From JAOABV01 sp039801465 (GTDB lineage: Bacteria; Hydrothermota; Tepidihabitantia; Tepidihabitantales; CAIPLT01), in contig JBDRUT010000039.1 in the NCBI GenBank assembly GCA_039801465.1, positions 1 through 10,863 on the forward strand: DNA of 10,863 bases, given 5' to 3'. Below the pieces are notes generated by a model. The model searched no databases and was not told the DNA's origin. It worked only from the letters and a program-made list of their open reading frames with translations. Numbering within the stretch: the first letter of the stretch is position 1; each line of letters begins with the position of its first letter. Both the position numbers and the translations under genes were made by a program. Positions 1 to 7,035 of the stretch are shown piece after piece.

Positions 1-1935
1 GCGGTAATTGGTTCAAAAATTCAGGATAATGCGATAATCAGTTCAAAGATTCAAGATGGAACAATCTTACGACAAGATGTTGCTTCAAATTTCAAAGCAC
101 CTTATGCTGATACATCAGATTATGCAAGAAATGTTAATATCCAATATGTTGATAGTGCAAGAGTATCGGTTAATGCTTATAATGCATATAAACTGCAAGG
201 TAAAGATACTTTGGCTTTAGATTCAAGATATGTGAATGAAGGTCAAGTTAATGCTATTAATAATGCAATGATAACAGGAAATGCGATAACTTCGGATAAG
301 ATTTTAGATGGCACAATAACTCGTAGTGATGTTTCACTAACATTCAAAGCACCATTAGCGGATACTGCGGATTATGCTCGCTATTTGCCTGGTGCAATTG
401 ATTCAGCACGAGTTTCTGCTAATGCTCATAAACTGCAAGGAAAAGATACTATTGCTTTGAGTGCAAAGTTTGTTGATGAAGGGCAAGTAAATTCAATCTC
501 ATCAGCAATGATTGTTGATGGGACAATTACTCGTAGTGATGTTTCTTCTACTTTCAAAGCACCTTATGCGGACACTGCAGACTATGTCAGAAATCTTACA
601 GTCAATTATGTTGATAGTGCCAGAATATCTGCCAATTCGCATAAATTACAAGGAAAAGACACTATTGCATTGAGTGCCAAGTTTGTTGATGAAGGACAGG
701 TTAATTCAATCACAACTGGAATGATTACTGATGGCAATGTTACTATGTCTAAGATTAATCAGGCAAGTGCAACAACTGGACAAGTCTTAAAATGGACTGG
801 TTCAGCCTGGGCTCCAAGAAACGACAGTATTGGCAGTGGTCTATTTTTACCATTAAGTGGTGGCACAATGACCGGACCAATTACAAGTACGGGTGACCCA
901 GAAATAAAAATGGGAAAAGGTAATTTTGGTTCGGGTAATATCAATACGGGGACACAAGCATTTGTTGCTGGTAGTAATAATCGTGCTCGGGGTGCTTATT
1001 CAGTTGTAAGTGGCGGTGGCGGAATAGGTGTGGGTGATTCTAATTCTGCAAATGGAGACTTCTCAGTAGTTGGTGGTGGATCGCAAAATACTGCAAACGG
1101 TGTTGTTGCGACTATATCTGGAGGTTATATAAACACTGCCAGCGGTAGTTTTTCAACTGTAGCTGGAGGATATGCAAACACTGCAAGCAGTATTTTGTCT
1201 ACTATAGGTGGAGGAATATCAAACATTGCCAGTGGTAATAATGCGACTGTTTGTGGTGGAGGTAACAACAAAGCACATGGAGTATACTCAGTAGTCAGTG
1301 GTGGTGGAGGCACCCGTGCAAGTGATTCAAATTCTGTTCAAGGACATTATGCAATGATACCGGGAGGACGAGCCAATATTGCAAATGGCAATTATGCTTT
1401 TGCTGCAGGAAGGTGCGCTAAGGCAAATCACAGTGGTTCGTTCGTATGGGCAGATTCAACAGATGCTTATTTTACATCAAGTGCTGATAATCAATTCAAT
1501 ATCCGTGCTTCAGGAGGCACCAGAATCTTTTCTAACGCAGGACTTACTGCTGGCGTTATTCTATCTGCAGGTGGCAGTTCCTGGTCATCTGTTTCTGACC
1601 GTGCTATGAAACGAAATATCCGACCAGTCAATACCAAAGAGATTTTAGACAAGCATGCTCAATTGCCAATCAACCAGTGGAGTTATAAATCACAAGACCC
1701 AAGTATTGAACATATCGGACCGATTGCACAGGATTTCTATGCTCTTTTTGGTTTGGGTGAAAACGACAAAACCATCTCAACCATTGATCCTTCAGGCATT
1801 GCTTTAGCAGCAATTCAAGAACTTGCTAAACAGAATCAGGAACTTACTCAGAAATATGAAGATTTACAGGAAAAATTAGAATATCTCTTAAATGAAATTG
1901 AAAATCCGAAATCACAGAAAAGCATTGATAAATAA
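1..1935 (+). CDS. Repeat-rich adhesin or tail-fibre-like protein with YadA-type head repeats and a C-terminal peptidase S74 chaperone (5' end outside window)
   Basis: The frame is open from base 1, so the true start lies upstream; 644 residues are visible. Three tandem units share KLQGKDT(I/L)AL, a DGTITRSDV-like segment and FKAPYADTADY; KLQGKDT begins at bases 190, 430 and 643, giving units of about 71-80 residues. Residues ~315-480 hold glycine-rich repeats of roughly 16 residues of the GGxxNxASGxxSTIxGG type, resembling the left-handed head repeats of YadA-like trimeric adhesins. The C-terminus has SDRAMKRNI (Ser532-Asp533) followed by IGPIAQDF, the pattern of the S74 intramolecular chaperone, which in phage tail spikes trimerises the fibre and then cleaves itself off just before the serine. 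The last ~45 residues are a predicted coiled coil. Inferred role: a trimeric surface fibre. No other phage structural gene is visible, so a cell-surface protein is somewhat more likely than a tail fibre. No signal peptide can be judged. Confidence 0.85.
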   Translation, partial: AVIGSKIQDNAIISSKIQDGTILRQDVASNFKAPYADTSDYARNVNIQYVDSARVSVNAYNAYKLQGKDTLALDSRYVNEGQVNAINNAMITGNAITSDKILDGTITRSDVSLTFKAPLADTADYARYLPGAIDSARVSANAHKLQGKDTIALSAKFVDEGQVNSISSAMIVDGTITRSDVSSTFKAPYADTADYVRNLTVNYVDSARISANSHKLQGKDTIALSAKFVDEGQVNSITTGMITDGNVTMSKINQASATTGQVLKWTGSAWAPRNDSIGSGLFLPLSGGTMTGPITSTGDPEIKMGKGNFGSGNINTGTQAFVAGSNNRARGAYSVVSGGGGIGVGDSNSANGDFSVVGGGSQNTANGVVATISGGYINTASGSFSTVAGGYANTASSILSTIGGGISNIASGNNATVCGGGNNKAHGVYSVVSGGGGTRASDSNSVQGHYAMIPGGRANIANGNYAFAAGRCAKANHSGSFVWADSTDAYFTSSADNQFNIRASGGTRIFSNAGLTAGVILSAGGSSWSSVSDRAMKRNIRPVNTKEILDKHAQLPINQWSYKSQDPSIEHIGPIAQDFYALFGLGENDKTISTIDPSGIALAAIQELAKQNQELTQKYEDLQEKLEYLLNEIENPKSQKSIDK

Positions 1936-1955
1936 TTAATAAATATACCAATTTG

Positions 1956-1988
1956 GGCTTGAGTTGTGCTCAAGCCATTTTTATTTTT
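1956..1988 (+). terminator. Intrinsic terminator of the S74 fibre gene
   Basis: A perfect 8-bp stem GGCTTGAG / CTCAAGCC (1956-1963 and 1969-1976) with a TTGTG loop is followed by a T-rich tract. It lies 20 bases after the fibre gene's stop codon on the plus strand. On the minus strand the hairpin is not followed by a T tract, so it looks one-directional. Confidence 0.85.
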
Positions 1989-2170
1989 AATCTTCTGACA
2001 CAAAATAATTAGAGGAAAATGAGATATAATCAAATTTTGTGGAAAATTGAAATGTACTATTTTATGAGTATAACAACAAAAAGCCGGCACCTAAAAAAAT
2101 CAAAGTACCAATAGAAAGGAACAAACTATGTAAGATTATATTAAAAATTTCACAATAAAATCACATTGAG

Positions 2171-2186
2171 TGACCTGATGGGGTCA
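2171..2186. other. Small hairpin upstream of the candidate RNA
   Basis: The inverted repeat TGACC / GGTCA (2171-2175 and 2182-2186) encloses a 6-base loop. On the minus strand it is followed some 13 bases later by a T-rich run, so it might end minus-strand transcripts reading through from guaA. No better guaA terminator was found. The assignment is weak. Confidence 0.25.
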
Positions 2187-2206
2187 GTAGGTTATTGAAT
2201 GCTTTA

Positions 2207-2411
2207 TATACCAGATAAACAACTCGGTTATATAGTCGGTAATTTAGTTAATTACCTATAAGACAATGGGTTAAATAGTATTATCTGAAGTCCAGAAGGT
2301 GAGCCGAGGGGCAAGCCGGTGGACAAGCCGGTCGGCTGCCCAAGGGCTTGCAGAGAGAATAGTCCATTAGACAACCGATAGACCTAAGCAAACCATCCAG
2401 TTATTTGTATA
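2207..2411 (+). ncRNA. Candidate structured non-coding RNA in a GC-rich island
   Basis: This lies in the 560-base gap between the fibre gene and guaA, where I find no credible gene. The core (about 2290-2352) is markedly GC-rich in an AT-rich background. By eye, helices nest within one another: AU-rich outer pairs 2208-2218 with 2401-2410; 2224-2229 (TCGGTT) with 2373-2378 (AACCGA); a side hairpin 2238-2244 / 2250-2256 (GGTAATT / AATTACC); 2265-2272 with 2361-2368 (8 pairs, two of them G-U); 2280-2286 with 2354-2360 (one mismatch); and an apical hairpin 2309-2318 / 2333-2341 (GGGC-A-AGCCG / CGGCT-GCCC). The G-U pairs would become A-C mismatches on the other strand, which favours the plus strand. 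No confident promoter or terminator defines the ends. The family is unknown; a long bulged hairpin of about 205 nt loosely recalls 6S RNA. The folding was done by hand, so confidence is moderate to low. Confidence 0.35.
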
Positions 2412-2497
2412 AAAAAATCTTTGACTTGTATGAGAAGATATTTTCTTTGTATCTCTAAAATTTCCAAAACCATTCATCATGACATTGATTATCATTC

Positions 2498-4036
2498 TCA
2501 TTCCCATTCCATTGTTGCTGGTGGCTTATTTGAGATGTCATAGACGACGCGATTGACTTCATTGATTTCATTAGTAATGCGGGTTGATATTTTTTCTAAT
2601 ATCTCATATGGGATTTTAACGAAATTAGCAGTCATTGCATCTTGGGATTCAATAATCCTGAGAACAATGGGATATTTATAACTCCGGGCATCACCCTGAA
2701 TGCCGACACTTTTGACTGGCAACAATACTGCAAATGCCATCCAAACCTTTTCATATAAATTAGATTTCTTCAGTTCTTGTTCAATAATATAACTTGCGCG
2801 TCGGACAATGTCAGCTTTTTGCGGTGTGACTTCACCAATTATCCGGATTGCTAAACCAGGACCAGGAAATACATGCCTTTTGATAATCTCATCTGATAAG
2901 CCAATTTTAACAGCGATTTTTCTTACTTCATCTTTATACAAATTTCTTAATGGTTCGTAGATCTCTAATTTAATTTCTTTAGGCAAACCACCAACATTGT
3001 GATGAGATTTTATCACTGAAGAATGTTGGGTAATACCACTCTCAATTCTATCAGAATAGATTGTGCCTTGGATTAAGACTTCGGCTTTTTCTTGGAATGC
3101 AATTTCATCAAATATATCAATGAATAATTTTCCAATAATCTTTCTTTTTTTTTCTGGGTCAGTGACTCCTTTGAGACTCTGAAAAAATCTTTCTTGGGCT
3201 TTAACAATTTTTAAATTAAGATTAAATTTATTGAAAGTCTTTTTGATAAACTCGGTTTCTTGATAGCGCATTAAACCAGTATCAACATAGACTGCAACTA
3301 AATTTTTACCAATGACTTCTTTAACCAGAATTGCTGCGGTTGATGAATCAACACCACCAGATAGAGCAATAATTGATTTTCGATTGCCGATAGTCATTTT
3401 TATTTCATCTTTAATACTATTGATAATTTGAGAAGCATCCCATTCCTTTTTTGCATTACAAATATCAATCACAAAGTTCTTTAGGATTTTATTACCACTG
3501 GTTGTGTGGGTAACTTCAGGGTGAAATTGGACACCGTAAATTCGCCTGTTTTCATCAGCGAATACTGCAATTGGTGAATTTTTTGTGCGAGCAATAATTG
3601 TAAAGTTTTTAGATAGTTTTTTTATAATATCTTTATGATTCATCCAAACTATTTGTTTCGAACGCAAACCTTTTAGCAGAGAACTCTTTTTGTGAATAAA
3701 TAGTTCAGTTATGCCATATTCACCAACTTTTCCTGATGTCACCTTGCCATTATCAAGATAGGCAATTAGATGATGACCATAGCATATACCTAAGATTGGA
3801 ATCCCCAGTTTAAGAATATCTGCATCGCACTTTGGCGCATTTTTCTCATAGACTGATTTGGCTCCACCTGAAAGAATAATACCTTTGAGTTTTGGGATTT
3901 TACGAATTTCTTCTACTGTTGTTGATGCTGGCTTTATTTCCGCATAGACCCCTAAATCTCTAATTCGGCGTGATATTAAATGGCAGTATTGTCCACCAAA
4001 ATCTAAAATAACAATCTTATCAATATTATGAAGCAT
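2498..4036 (-). CDS. guaA: GMP synthase (glutamine-hydrolysing)
   Basis: GuaA converts XMP to GMP using ATP and glutamine, the last step of guanine nucleotide synthesis, in the cytoplasm. The 512 residues match the usual length of about 510-525. The N-terminal class I glutamine amidotransferase domain (~1-190) has the nucleophile Cys85 in GICYGH and the HPE pair His172/Glu174. The ATP-pyrophosphatase domain carries the PP-loop SGGVDSS at 226-232. The C-terminal dimerisation/XMP-binding domain ends in the family signature PPATMEWE. No residue looks missing. The ATG start is supported by alignment of IVILDFGGQY close to the N-terminus and by the adjacent promoter. The gene stands alone: the fibre gene ends about 560 bases downstream and the next gene upstream is divergent. 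It has no link to the helicase/ATPase cluster beyond proximity. Confidence 0.98.
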   Translation of the reverse strand: MLHNIDKIVILDFGGQYCHLISRRIRDLGVYAEIKPASTTVEEIRKIPKLKGIILSGGAKSVYEKNAPKCDADILKLGIPILGICYGHHLIAYLDNGKVTSGKVGEYGITELFIHKKSSLLKGLRSKQIVWMNHKDIIKKLSKNFTIIARTKNSPIAVFADENRRIYGVQFHPEVTHTTSGNKILKNFVIDICNAKKEWDASQIINSIKDEIKMTIGNRKSIIALSGGVDSSTAAILVKEVIGKNLVAVYVDTGLMRYQETEFIKKTFNKFNLNLKIVKAQERFFQSLKGVTDPEKKRKIIGKLFIDIFDEIAFQEKAEVLIQGTIYSDRIESGITQHSSVIKSHHNVGGLPKEIKLEIYEPLRNLYKDEVRKIAVKIGLSDEIIKRHVFPGPGLAIRIIGEVTPQKADIVRRASYIIEQELKKSNLYEKVWMAFAVLLPVKSVGIQGDARSYKYPIVLRIIESQDAMTANFVKIPYEILEKISTRITNEINEVNRVVYDISNKPPATMEWE

Positions 4037-4042
4037 ACCTAT

Positions 4043-4070
4043 TTTATACTTAAAATTAATATCTTGTCAA
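4043..4070 (-). promoter_or_regulatory. guaA promoter, predicted to give a leaderless transcript
   Basis: On the minus strand there is a consensus -35 TTGACA (4065-4070), a 16-base spacer, and -10 TATAAA (4043-4048). Only six bases (ATAGGT) separate the -10 box from the guaA ATG, so transcription should begin at or within a base or two of the start codon. The -35 box overlaps the right half of a perfect 14-bp palindrome (4067-4080). Confidence 0.75.
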
Positions 4071-4080
4071 CAATTGTTGA
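4067..4080. promoter_or_regulatory. 14-bp perfect palindrome over the guaA -35 box (possible operator)
   Basis: TCAACAATTGTTGA is identical to its reverse complement and overlaps four bases of the guaA -35 element. A dimeric repressor bound here would block RNA polymerase. No regulator gene is visible in the window, and guaA can be regulated in other ways, so an operator role is inference. Confidence 0.35.
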
Positions 4081-4202
4081 GAAAGAGTTCGAAAAAGTGC
4101 TACTGACAAAACTGAAGACATGAAATATGAATGAGATTCCAGTAGTTTCCGAGCCACGCATGAGCAAAAATTGTCTTTTGCAGAGTTCTCTCTAAAGGTT
4201 AG

Positions 4203-4382
4203 ATTCTTATTTTCGACATTTTAATTCTGAATTCAAACAAAATATTATACATTGTCAGAAAAGGCGCTTTCATTGATGACAGCGATTACTACGATTTAAA
4301 AATCAAAGGTATTTTCGCTAGTGCTGCTAAAAATATGCATAATCAAGACTTTGTCAGAAATCTCTTATCATCTCTATTGACA
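4203..4382 (+). pseudogene. Possible 3' remnant of an unrecognised gene
   Basis: A stretch open for about 59 codons ends at a TAA at 4380-4382. The second half reads like real protein (FIDDSDYYDLKIKGIF, then AAKNMHNQDFVRNLLSSL), but there is no start codon before an internal Met and upstream frames are broken by stops. I do not recognise the family. It could be the decayed 3' end of a lost gene or a chance open frame. Its last two codons (TTG ACA) double as the -35 box of the next promoter. Confidence 0.25.
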
Positions 4383-4404
4383 TAAAATCTTATTAGAATA
4401 AAAT
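4377..4404 (+). promoter_or_regulatory. Strong predicted promoter upstream of the Mth938-domain gene and its remnant copy
   Basis: Consensus -35 TTGACA (4377-4382), a 16-base spacer, and -10 TAAAAT (4399-4404). The -10 ends five bases before the ATG of the remnant copy at 4410, the same geometry as guaA. No comparable promoter is seen next to the intact gene at 4506, so this one probably drives it through a leader of about 100 bases made of the decayed copy. Confidence 0.6.
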
Positions 4405-4409
4405 CAGAT

Positions 4410-4489
4410 ATGTTAATTAGTAGAACTGGTTTTGGATGGATTGAGATTGATAAATGACGATAAATACAGATATCATAATTCACGCAAGT
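4410..4489 (+). pseudogene. Decayed 5' copy of the Mth938-domain gene
   Basis: Starting at ATG 4410, the first 15 codons read MLISRTGFGWIEIDK, against MLINRTGFGWIEIDN in the intact gene 96 bases downstream. Most base differences here are synonymous (TTA/CTG, TTT/TTC, GGA/GGT, ATT/ATC). The copy then has TGA (4455-4457) where the intact gene has CGA (Arg), and one base is missing in the following Tyr codon. After that shift the match resumes: NTDIIIHAS against NSDIIIYTD. Similarity ends near 4489. The synonymous pattern means the two copies diverged under selection before one decayed, so this is an old paralogue or a transferred homologue rather than a recent slip. Confidence 0.75.
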
Positions 4490-4505
4490 CAAAACAGAGT
4501 TAGAT

Positions 4506-4853
4506 ATGCTGATTAATAGAACTGGTTTCGGTTGGATCGAGATTGATAACCGAAGATATAATTCGGATATAATTATTTATACTGATGGAGAAATTGAAGC
4601 CCGATACAAAGATTTTAAGGGTGATGATCATATTATTAGTAAATGGGAAGCAGAAAAAGTTATTAAACAAGATAAACCAGTTGTATTTATTGTTGGAACC
4701 GGTCAAGCTGGTGTTGTTTCAATTCCCGCGGAAACAAAGAAATTTTTATCTGAACAAGGTATAAAACTCATTGCAGAACCAACTCCCCAAGCAATTCAAT
4801 CATTTAATAACACTAAGGAAAAGAAATGTGCAATATTTCATCTAACCTGCTGA
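4506..4853 (+). CDS. Mth938-domain-containing protein (DUF498/NDUFAF3-like)
   Basis: A 115-residue protein of the Mth938 family (Pfam DUF498), a small globular alpha/beta fold that includes the mitochondrial complex I assembly factor NDUFAF3. Its biochemical function in bacteria is not settled. Family signs are the N-terminal GFGWIEIDNRRYNSDIII, a central KPVVFIVGTGQAGVVSIP glycine-rich loop (~57-74), and the KLIAEPTPQAIQSFN segment (~87-101) that precedes the short C-terminal strand. The length is normal. The start is set by alignment with the remnant copy upstream. There is no strong ribosome-binding site. The gene converges with the helicase gene, with only 20 bases between the stop codons and no convincing terminator there. 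Confidence 0.9.
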   Translation: MLINRTGFGWIEIDNRRYNSDIIIYTDGEIEARYKDFKGDDHIISKWEAEKVIKQDKPVVFIVGTGQAGVVSIPAETKKFLSEQGIKLIAEPTPQAIQSFNNTKEKKCAIFHLTC

Positions 4854-4873
4854 AAAGAAAATTCTCTTAACCA

Positions 4874-6907
4874 TCAAAAAGCATTTTCCATACCCAACCA
4901 GAACTCAGCGTTTATTTCAAACAATTTTTGAGATTTGAGAAACTGTAAAAGTCCAGTCATATCTAATGCTCGATAATGGTCTTCAATTTGTAAGTCTTTA
5001 GGTAAAAATCTAAAGAAAGCACCGGAACCGAGATTATCTTCTAATCTTAAAAGATTTTCACCAATTACTTCACGGATTGAAGCTTCGCTTGGAATTGGGA
5101 ATGTAATTGGTCCTGATTTTGGTTGAGGAAAAATAAAAATTAATCCGGAAACATCAGTTATTTTGAAGCCGTCTTTAAGTAAAGCGTTCTTTAAGATATA
5201 TGTATAAAGTCCACCTAAAAGATGAATGATATGGACTTGTTTATTCTCAATAAAATAAGGGAATCCGTCGATACTCATATTAGATTTGGAAAAGAGTTTT
5301 TTTAATAATAGCGGAATAATTTTATAGTGATAACCAATTGTGCCAGTACCTTCGAAGACCTTAGTCGTACCGGTGGCATCTTTGAGATACTTTACAAACA
5401 CGCGTCTTTCTTTTTCTTCTAATCTTAATAGTTCGTAAGTTTTGCCACCAAGTATAAATCTTTCGCTTAAATAATAGACTTGACCTAAAAATGTGCCGGT
5501 TTCCGCATTATACACTGAATAGGAACCAAAACTTTTCTCTTGAAGATTTGAATGAATCTTTCCAAACTCAATCTTTTTCTCCAATTTATCAGTTAGAAAA
5601 TAGATGTCTTTTTTAACTGCACTAAGATATTCGGTTTCTATTAAATGATTAAAAACTTCATGTTTAATTTCGGGTTTGTCGTTTAGATAATTTTGTGTAA
5701 TATTCATAAAGGCATCATAGGTCAAACCGATGCGTCTTCTCTGAAAAGCATAAGAAAAAATCACCTGGGGTAGAACTGAAATTGAAGGTATATACGCCCG
5801 TTCGTAAAGCAAGCCTTGTTTTGCACAATCAAAGAATATCTCAAATTGGATTTTTTCAAGGAGATTAGTATAAATCCCAATAGCAAAAAGATAATTTTCT
5901 TTTCTGCGGTTGCCCCGGCCAATTCTTTGTAAAAGCGAACTCACATTAAATGGTGGACGATAAAGCGCAACACAATCAATATCACCAATATCAATGCCCA
6001 GTTCAAGAGTTGAAGTTGCACAAAGAATACCTCGTGGTTCACGATTCATTAATTCTTCTACCTGTTCACGTTCTTTTCGAGATAAAGATGAATGGTGCAC
6101 CCAGACAGGATATGGTGCAGGAATTTTTTTTAAGGTCTGAAGAAATCCTTCAGCCAGGCTTCGCGCATTAAAAAACCAAAGTATCTTCCTAAACTCGTTC
6201 TGGACAAAATAGTCTAATAGATGATGAGTGAAGTCATCTTTGCCTAAAATTAGTTTATATTCAAGTTCTCGTGGGTGTTTAACACAGATGACACTAATAT
6301 TATCCGGGTCAGCAAAATACCGATTAGCCATAGTTAAATCATCAATTGTCGCAGAAAGTGCAGAATATTGTATTTTGTTTGTAATCCCAAGACTTTTTCT
6401 TAAACGCTCGAGCCGATTTAATAAGATTCTTAACTGGTCACCGCGAGGTGTTTTATCTAACAAATGGAGTTCGTCTAAAATTATACCGCAAAGATTGGTA
6501 AAAATTTTGGGATGTCGACATAACATCGAATCAAAAGATTCTGGAGTTGTAATTATCATAAATGGTAGGTTGGTCTCTTTAATTGTTGGATAATCACCTG
6601 TTTTTCGGTCTAACTTTAAGCTCAGATAGTTTAGTTTATCAACCAGCCGTCGATATAAATCATTAACTAAAGCACGTGTCGGTGAAATGTATAATATTGC
6701 CAATTTGTTTTGTCTATTATTAAGCGCATTCTCTATCATTGGCGCAACTACGGCTTCAGTTTTACCGGTTGCAGCCGGTGAAACTACCAGAACATCTTTA
6801 CCATTAATAATTTCAGGTATTGCCTTGGTTTGTACTTCAGTAAAGTTTCCAAAATGACCAAAAAATGGGAAATAAGTGCGTCTTAATGACTCTTTGATTG
6901 AACTCAT
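4874..6907 (-). CDS. Lhr/BrxHI-like superfamily 2 DEAD/DEAH-box helicase
   Basis: A 677-residue ATP-dependent nucleic-acid helicase. Motifs in order: Q-motif region (VQTKAIPEI, ~25-33); Walker A SPAATGKT (43-50), with Ala-Ala-Thr where many relatives have Thr-Gly-Ser; motif Ia SPTRALVNDL (75-84); motif Ib TTPESF (120-125); motif II DELH (145-148); motif III SAT (185-187); motif V ATSTLELGIDIG (297-308); motif VI QRIGRGNRR (327-335). A helical region follows, then a beta-rich segment (~460-525, RFILGGKTYELL) like that of the Lhr family. All catalytic motifs look intact. It is the last gene of the minus-strand cluster, 368 bases behind ATPase B, with its own predicted -10 box six bases before the ATG. 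Association with BREX-type ATPases suggests a role like BrxHI of BREX type 2 or the Shango helicase; a housekeeping repair role cannot be excluded. Confidence 0.9.
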   Translation of the reverse strand: MSSIKESLRRTYFPFFGHFGNFTEVQTKAIPEIINGKDVLVVSPAATGKTEAVVAPMIENALNNRQNKLAILYISPTRALVNDLYRRLVDKLNYLSLKLDRKTGDYPTIKETNLPFMIITTPESFDSMLCRHPKIFTNLCGIILDELHLLDKTPRGDQLRILLNRLERLRKSLGITNKIQYSALSATIDDLTMANRYFADPDNISVICVKHPRELEYKLILGKDDFTHHLLDYFVQNEFRKILWFFNARSLAEGFLQTLKKIPAPYPVWVHHSSLSRKEREQVEELMNREPRGILCATSTLELGIDIGDIDCVALYRPPFNVSSLLQRIGRGNRRKENYLFAIGIYTNLLEKIQFEIFFDCAKQGLLYERAYIPSISVLPQVIFSYAFQRRRIGLTYDAFMNITQNYLNDKPEIKHEVFNHLIETEYLSAVKKDIYFLTDKLEKKIEFGKIHSNLQEKSFGSYSVYNAETGTFLGQVYYLSERFILGGKTYELLRLEEKERRVFVKYLKDATGTTKVFEGTGTIGYHYKIIPLLLKKLFSKSNMSIDGFPYFIENKQVHIIHLLGGLYTYILKNALLKDGFKITDVSGLIFIFPQPKSGPITFPIPSEASIREVIGENLLRLEDNLGSGAFFRFLPKDLQIEDHYRALDMTGLLQFLKSQKLFEINAEFWLGMENAF

Positions 6908-7010
6908 TGTAGAATTCTACAGGCAGTCGATATTAACAAGGTGGTTTAATATTGTAATTCTTTAAAAATGATTTCATTGATTTCATTATTAATTTATACA
7001 AGTAATTGAT
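6883..7010. repeat. 128-bp tandem direct repeat, unit 1 (includes the helicase start)
   Basis: This unit spans the first eight codons of the helicase, its promoter region and about 100 bases further upstream. It is followed immediately, without a gap, by a second 128-base unit with 9 differences by eye (about 93% identical) and no indels. Confidence 0.92.
6908..6921 (-). promoter_or_regulatory. Helicase -10 box within a 14-bp perfect palindrome abutting the start codon
   Basis: TGTAGAATTCTACA is a perfect palindrome directly preceding the helicase ATG. On the minus strand it contains TAGAAT (6914-6919), a good -10 box, six bases from the ATG, the same spacing as in the guaA promoter. No good -35 is found at 16-18 bases; TTGTTA lies at only 14. 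The palindrome could be an operator. In the duplicated copy upstream one base change breaks both the symmetry and the first base of the -10 box. Confidence 0.5.
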
Positions 7011-7035
7011 TTAATGACTCTTTGATTGAACTCAT
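6994..7035 (-). other. 13-codon leader ORF created by the tandem duplication
   Basis: ATG at 7035-7033 opens MSSIKESLNQLLV followed by TAA. Its first eight codons equal those of the helicase. If the upstream promoter copy or read-through from ATPase B is used, ribosomes could start here, 128 bases ahead of the true start. Whether it is translated is unknown. Confidence 0.35.

Noticed and set aside
1..1935. Prophage interpretation of the S74 fibre gene
   Set aside because: The flanking genes (guaA, Mth938) are chromosomal and no integrase, capsid, terminase or attachment site is visible.
1848..2090. Minus-strand open frame of 80 codons across the end of the fibre gene
   Set aside because: It is antisense to the coiled-coil coding end and runs through the terminator, with low-complexity residue composition; a shadow frame.
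2019..2114. Short plus-strand ORF of 31 codons with AGAGG four bases before its ATG
   Set aside because: The product (MRYNQILWK...) has no recognisable features, the genome does not appear to rely on Shine-Dalgarno signals, and the region is very AT-rich; not supported as a gene.
2481..2499. Fur-box-like sequence at the end of guaA (16 of 19 matches to the GATAATGATAATCATTATC consensus on the minus strand)
   Set aside because: It overlaps the guaA stop codon and arises within a run of GAATGR-type hexamers (ATGGAATGGGAATGAGAATGATAATC region). No promoter or iron-related gene is near, so a chance match is more likely.
4028..4123. Plus-strand ORF of 31 codons starting inside the guaA start region (MKHTYFILK...)
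   Set aside because: It is antisense to the guaA promoter and first codons, and the base pattern is fully explained by those elements.
6228..6593. Plus-strand open frame of 121 codons inside the helicase gene
   Set aside because: It lies wholly antisense to helicase motifs II-III and has no family features.
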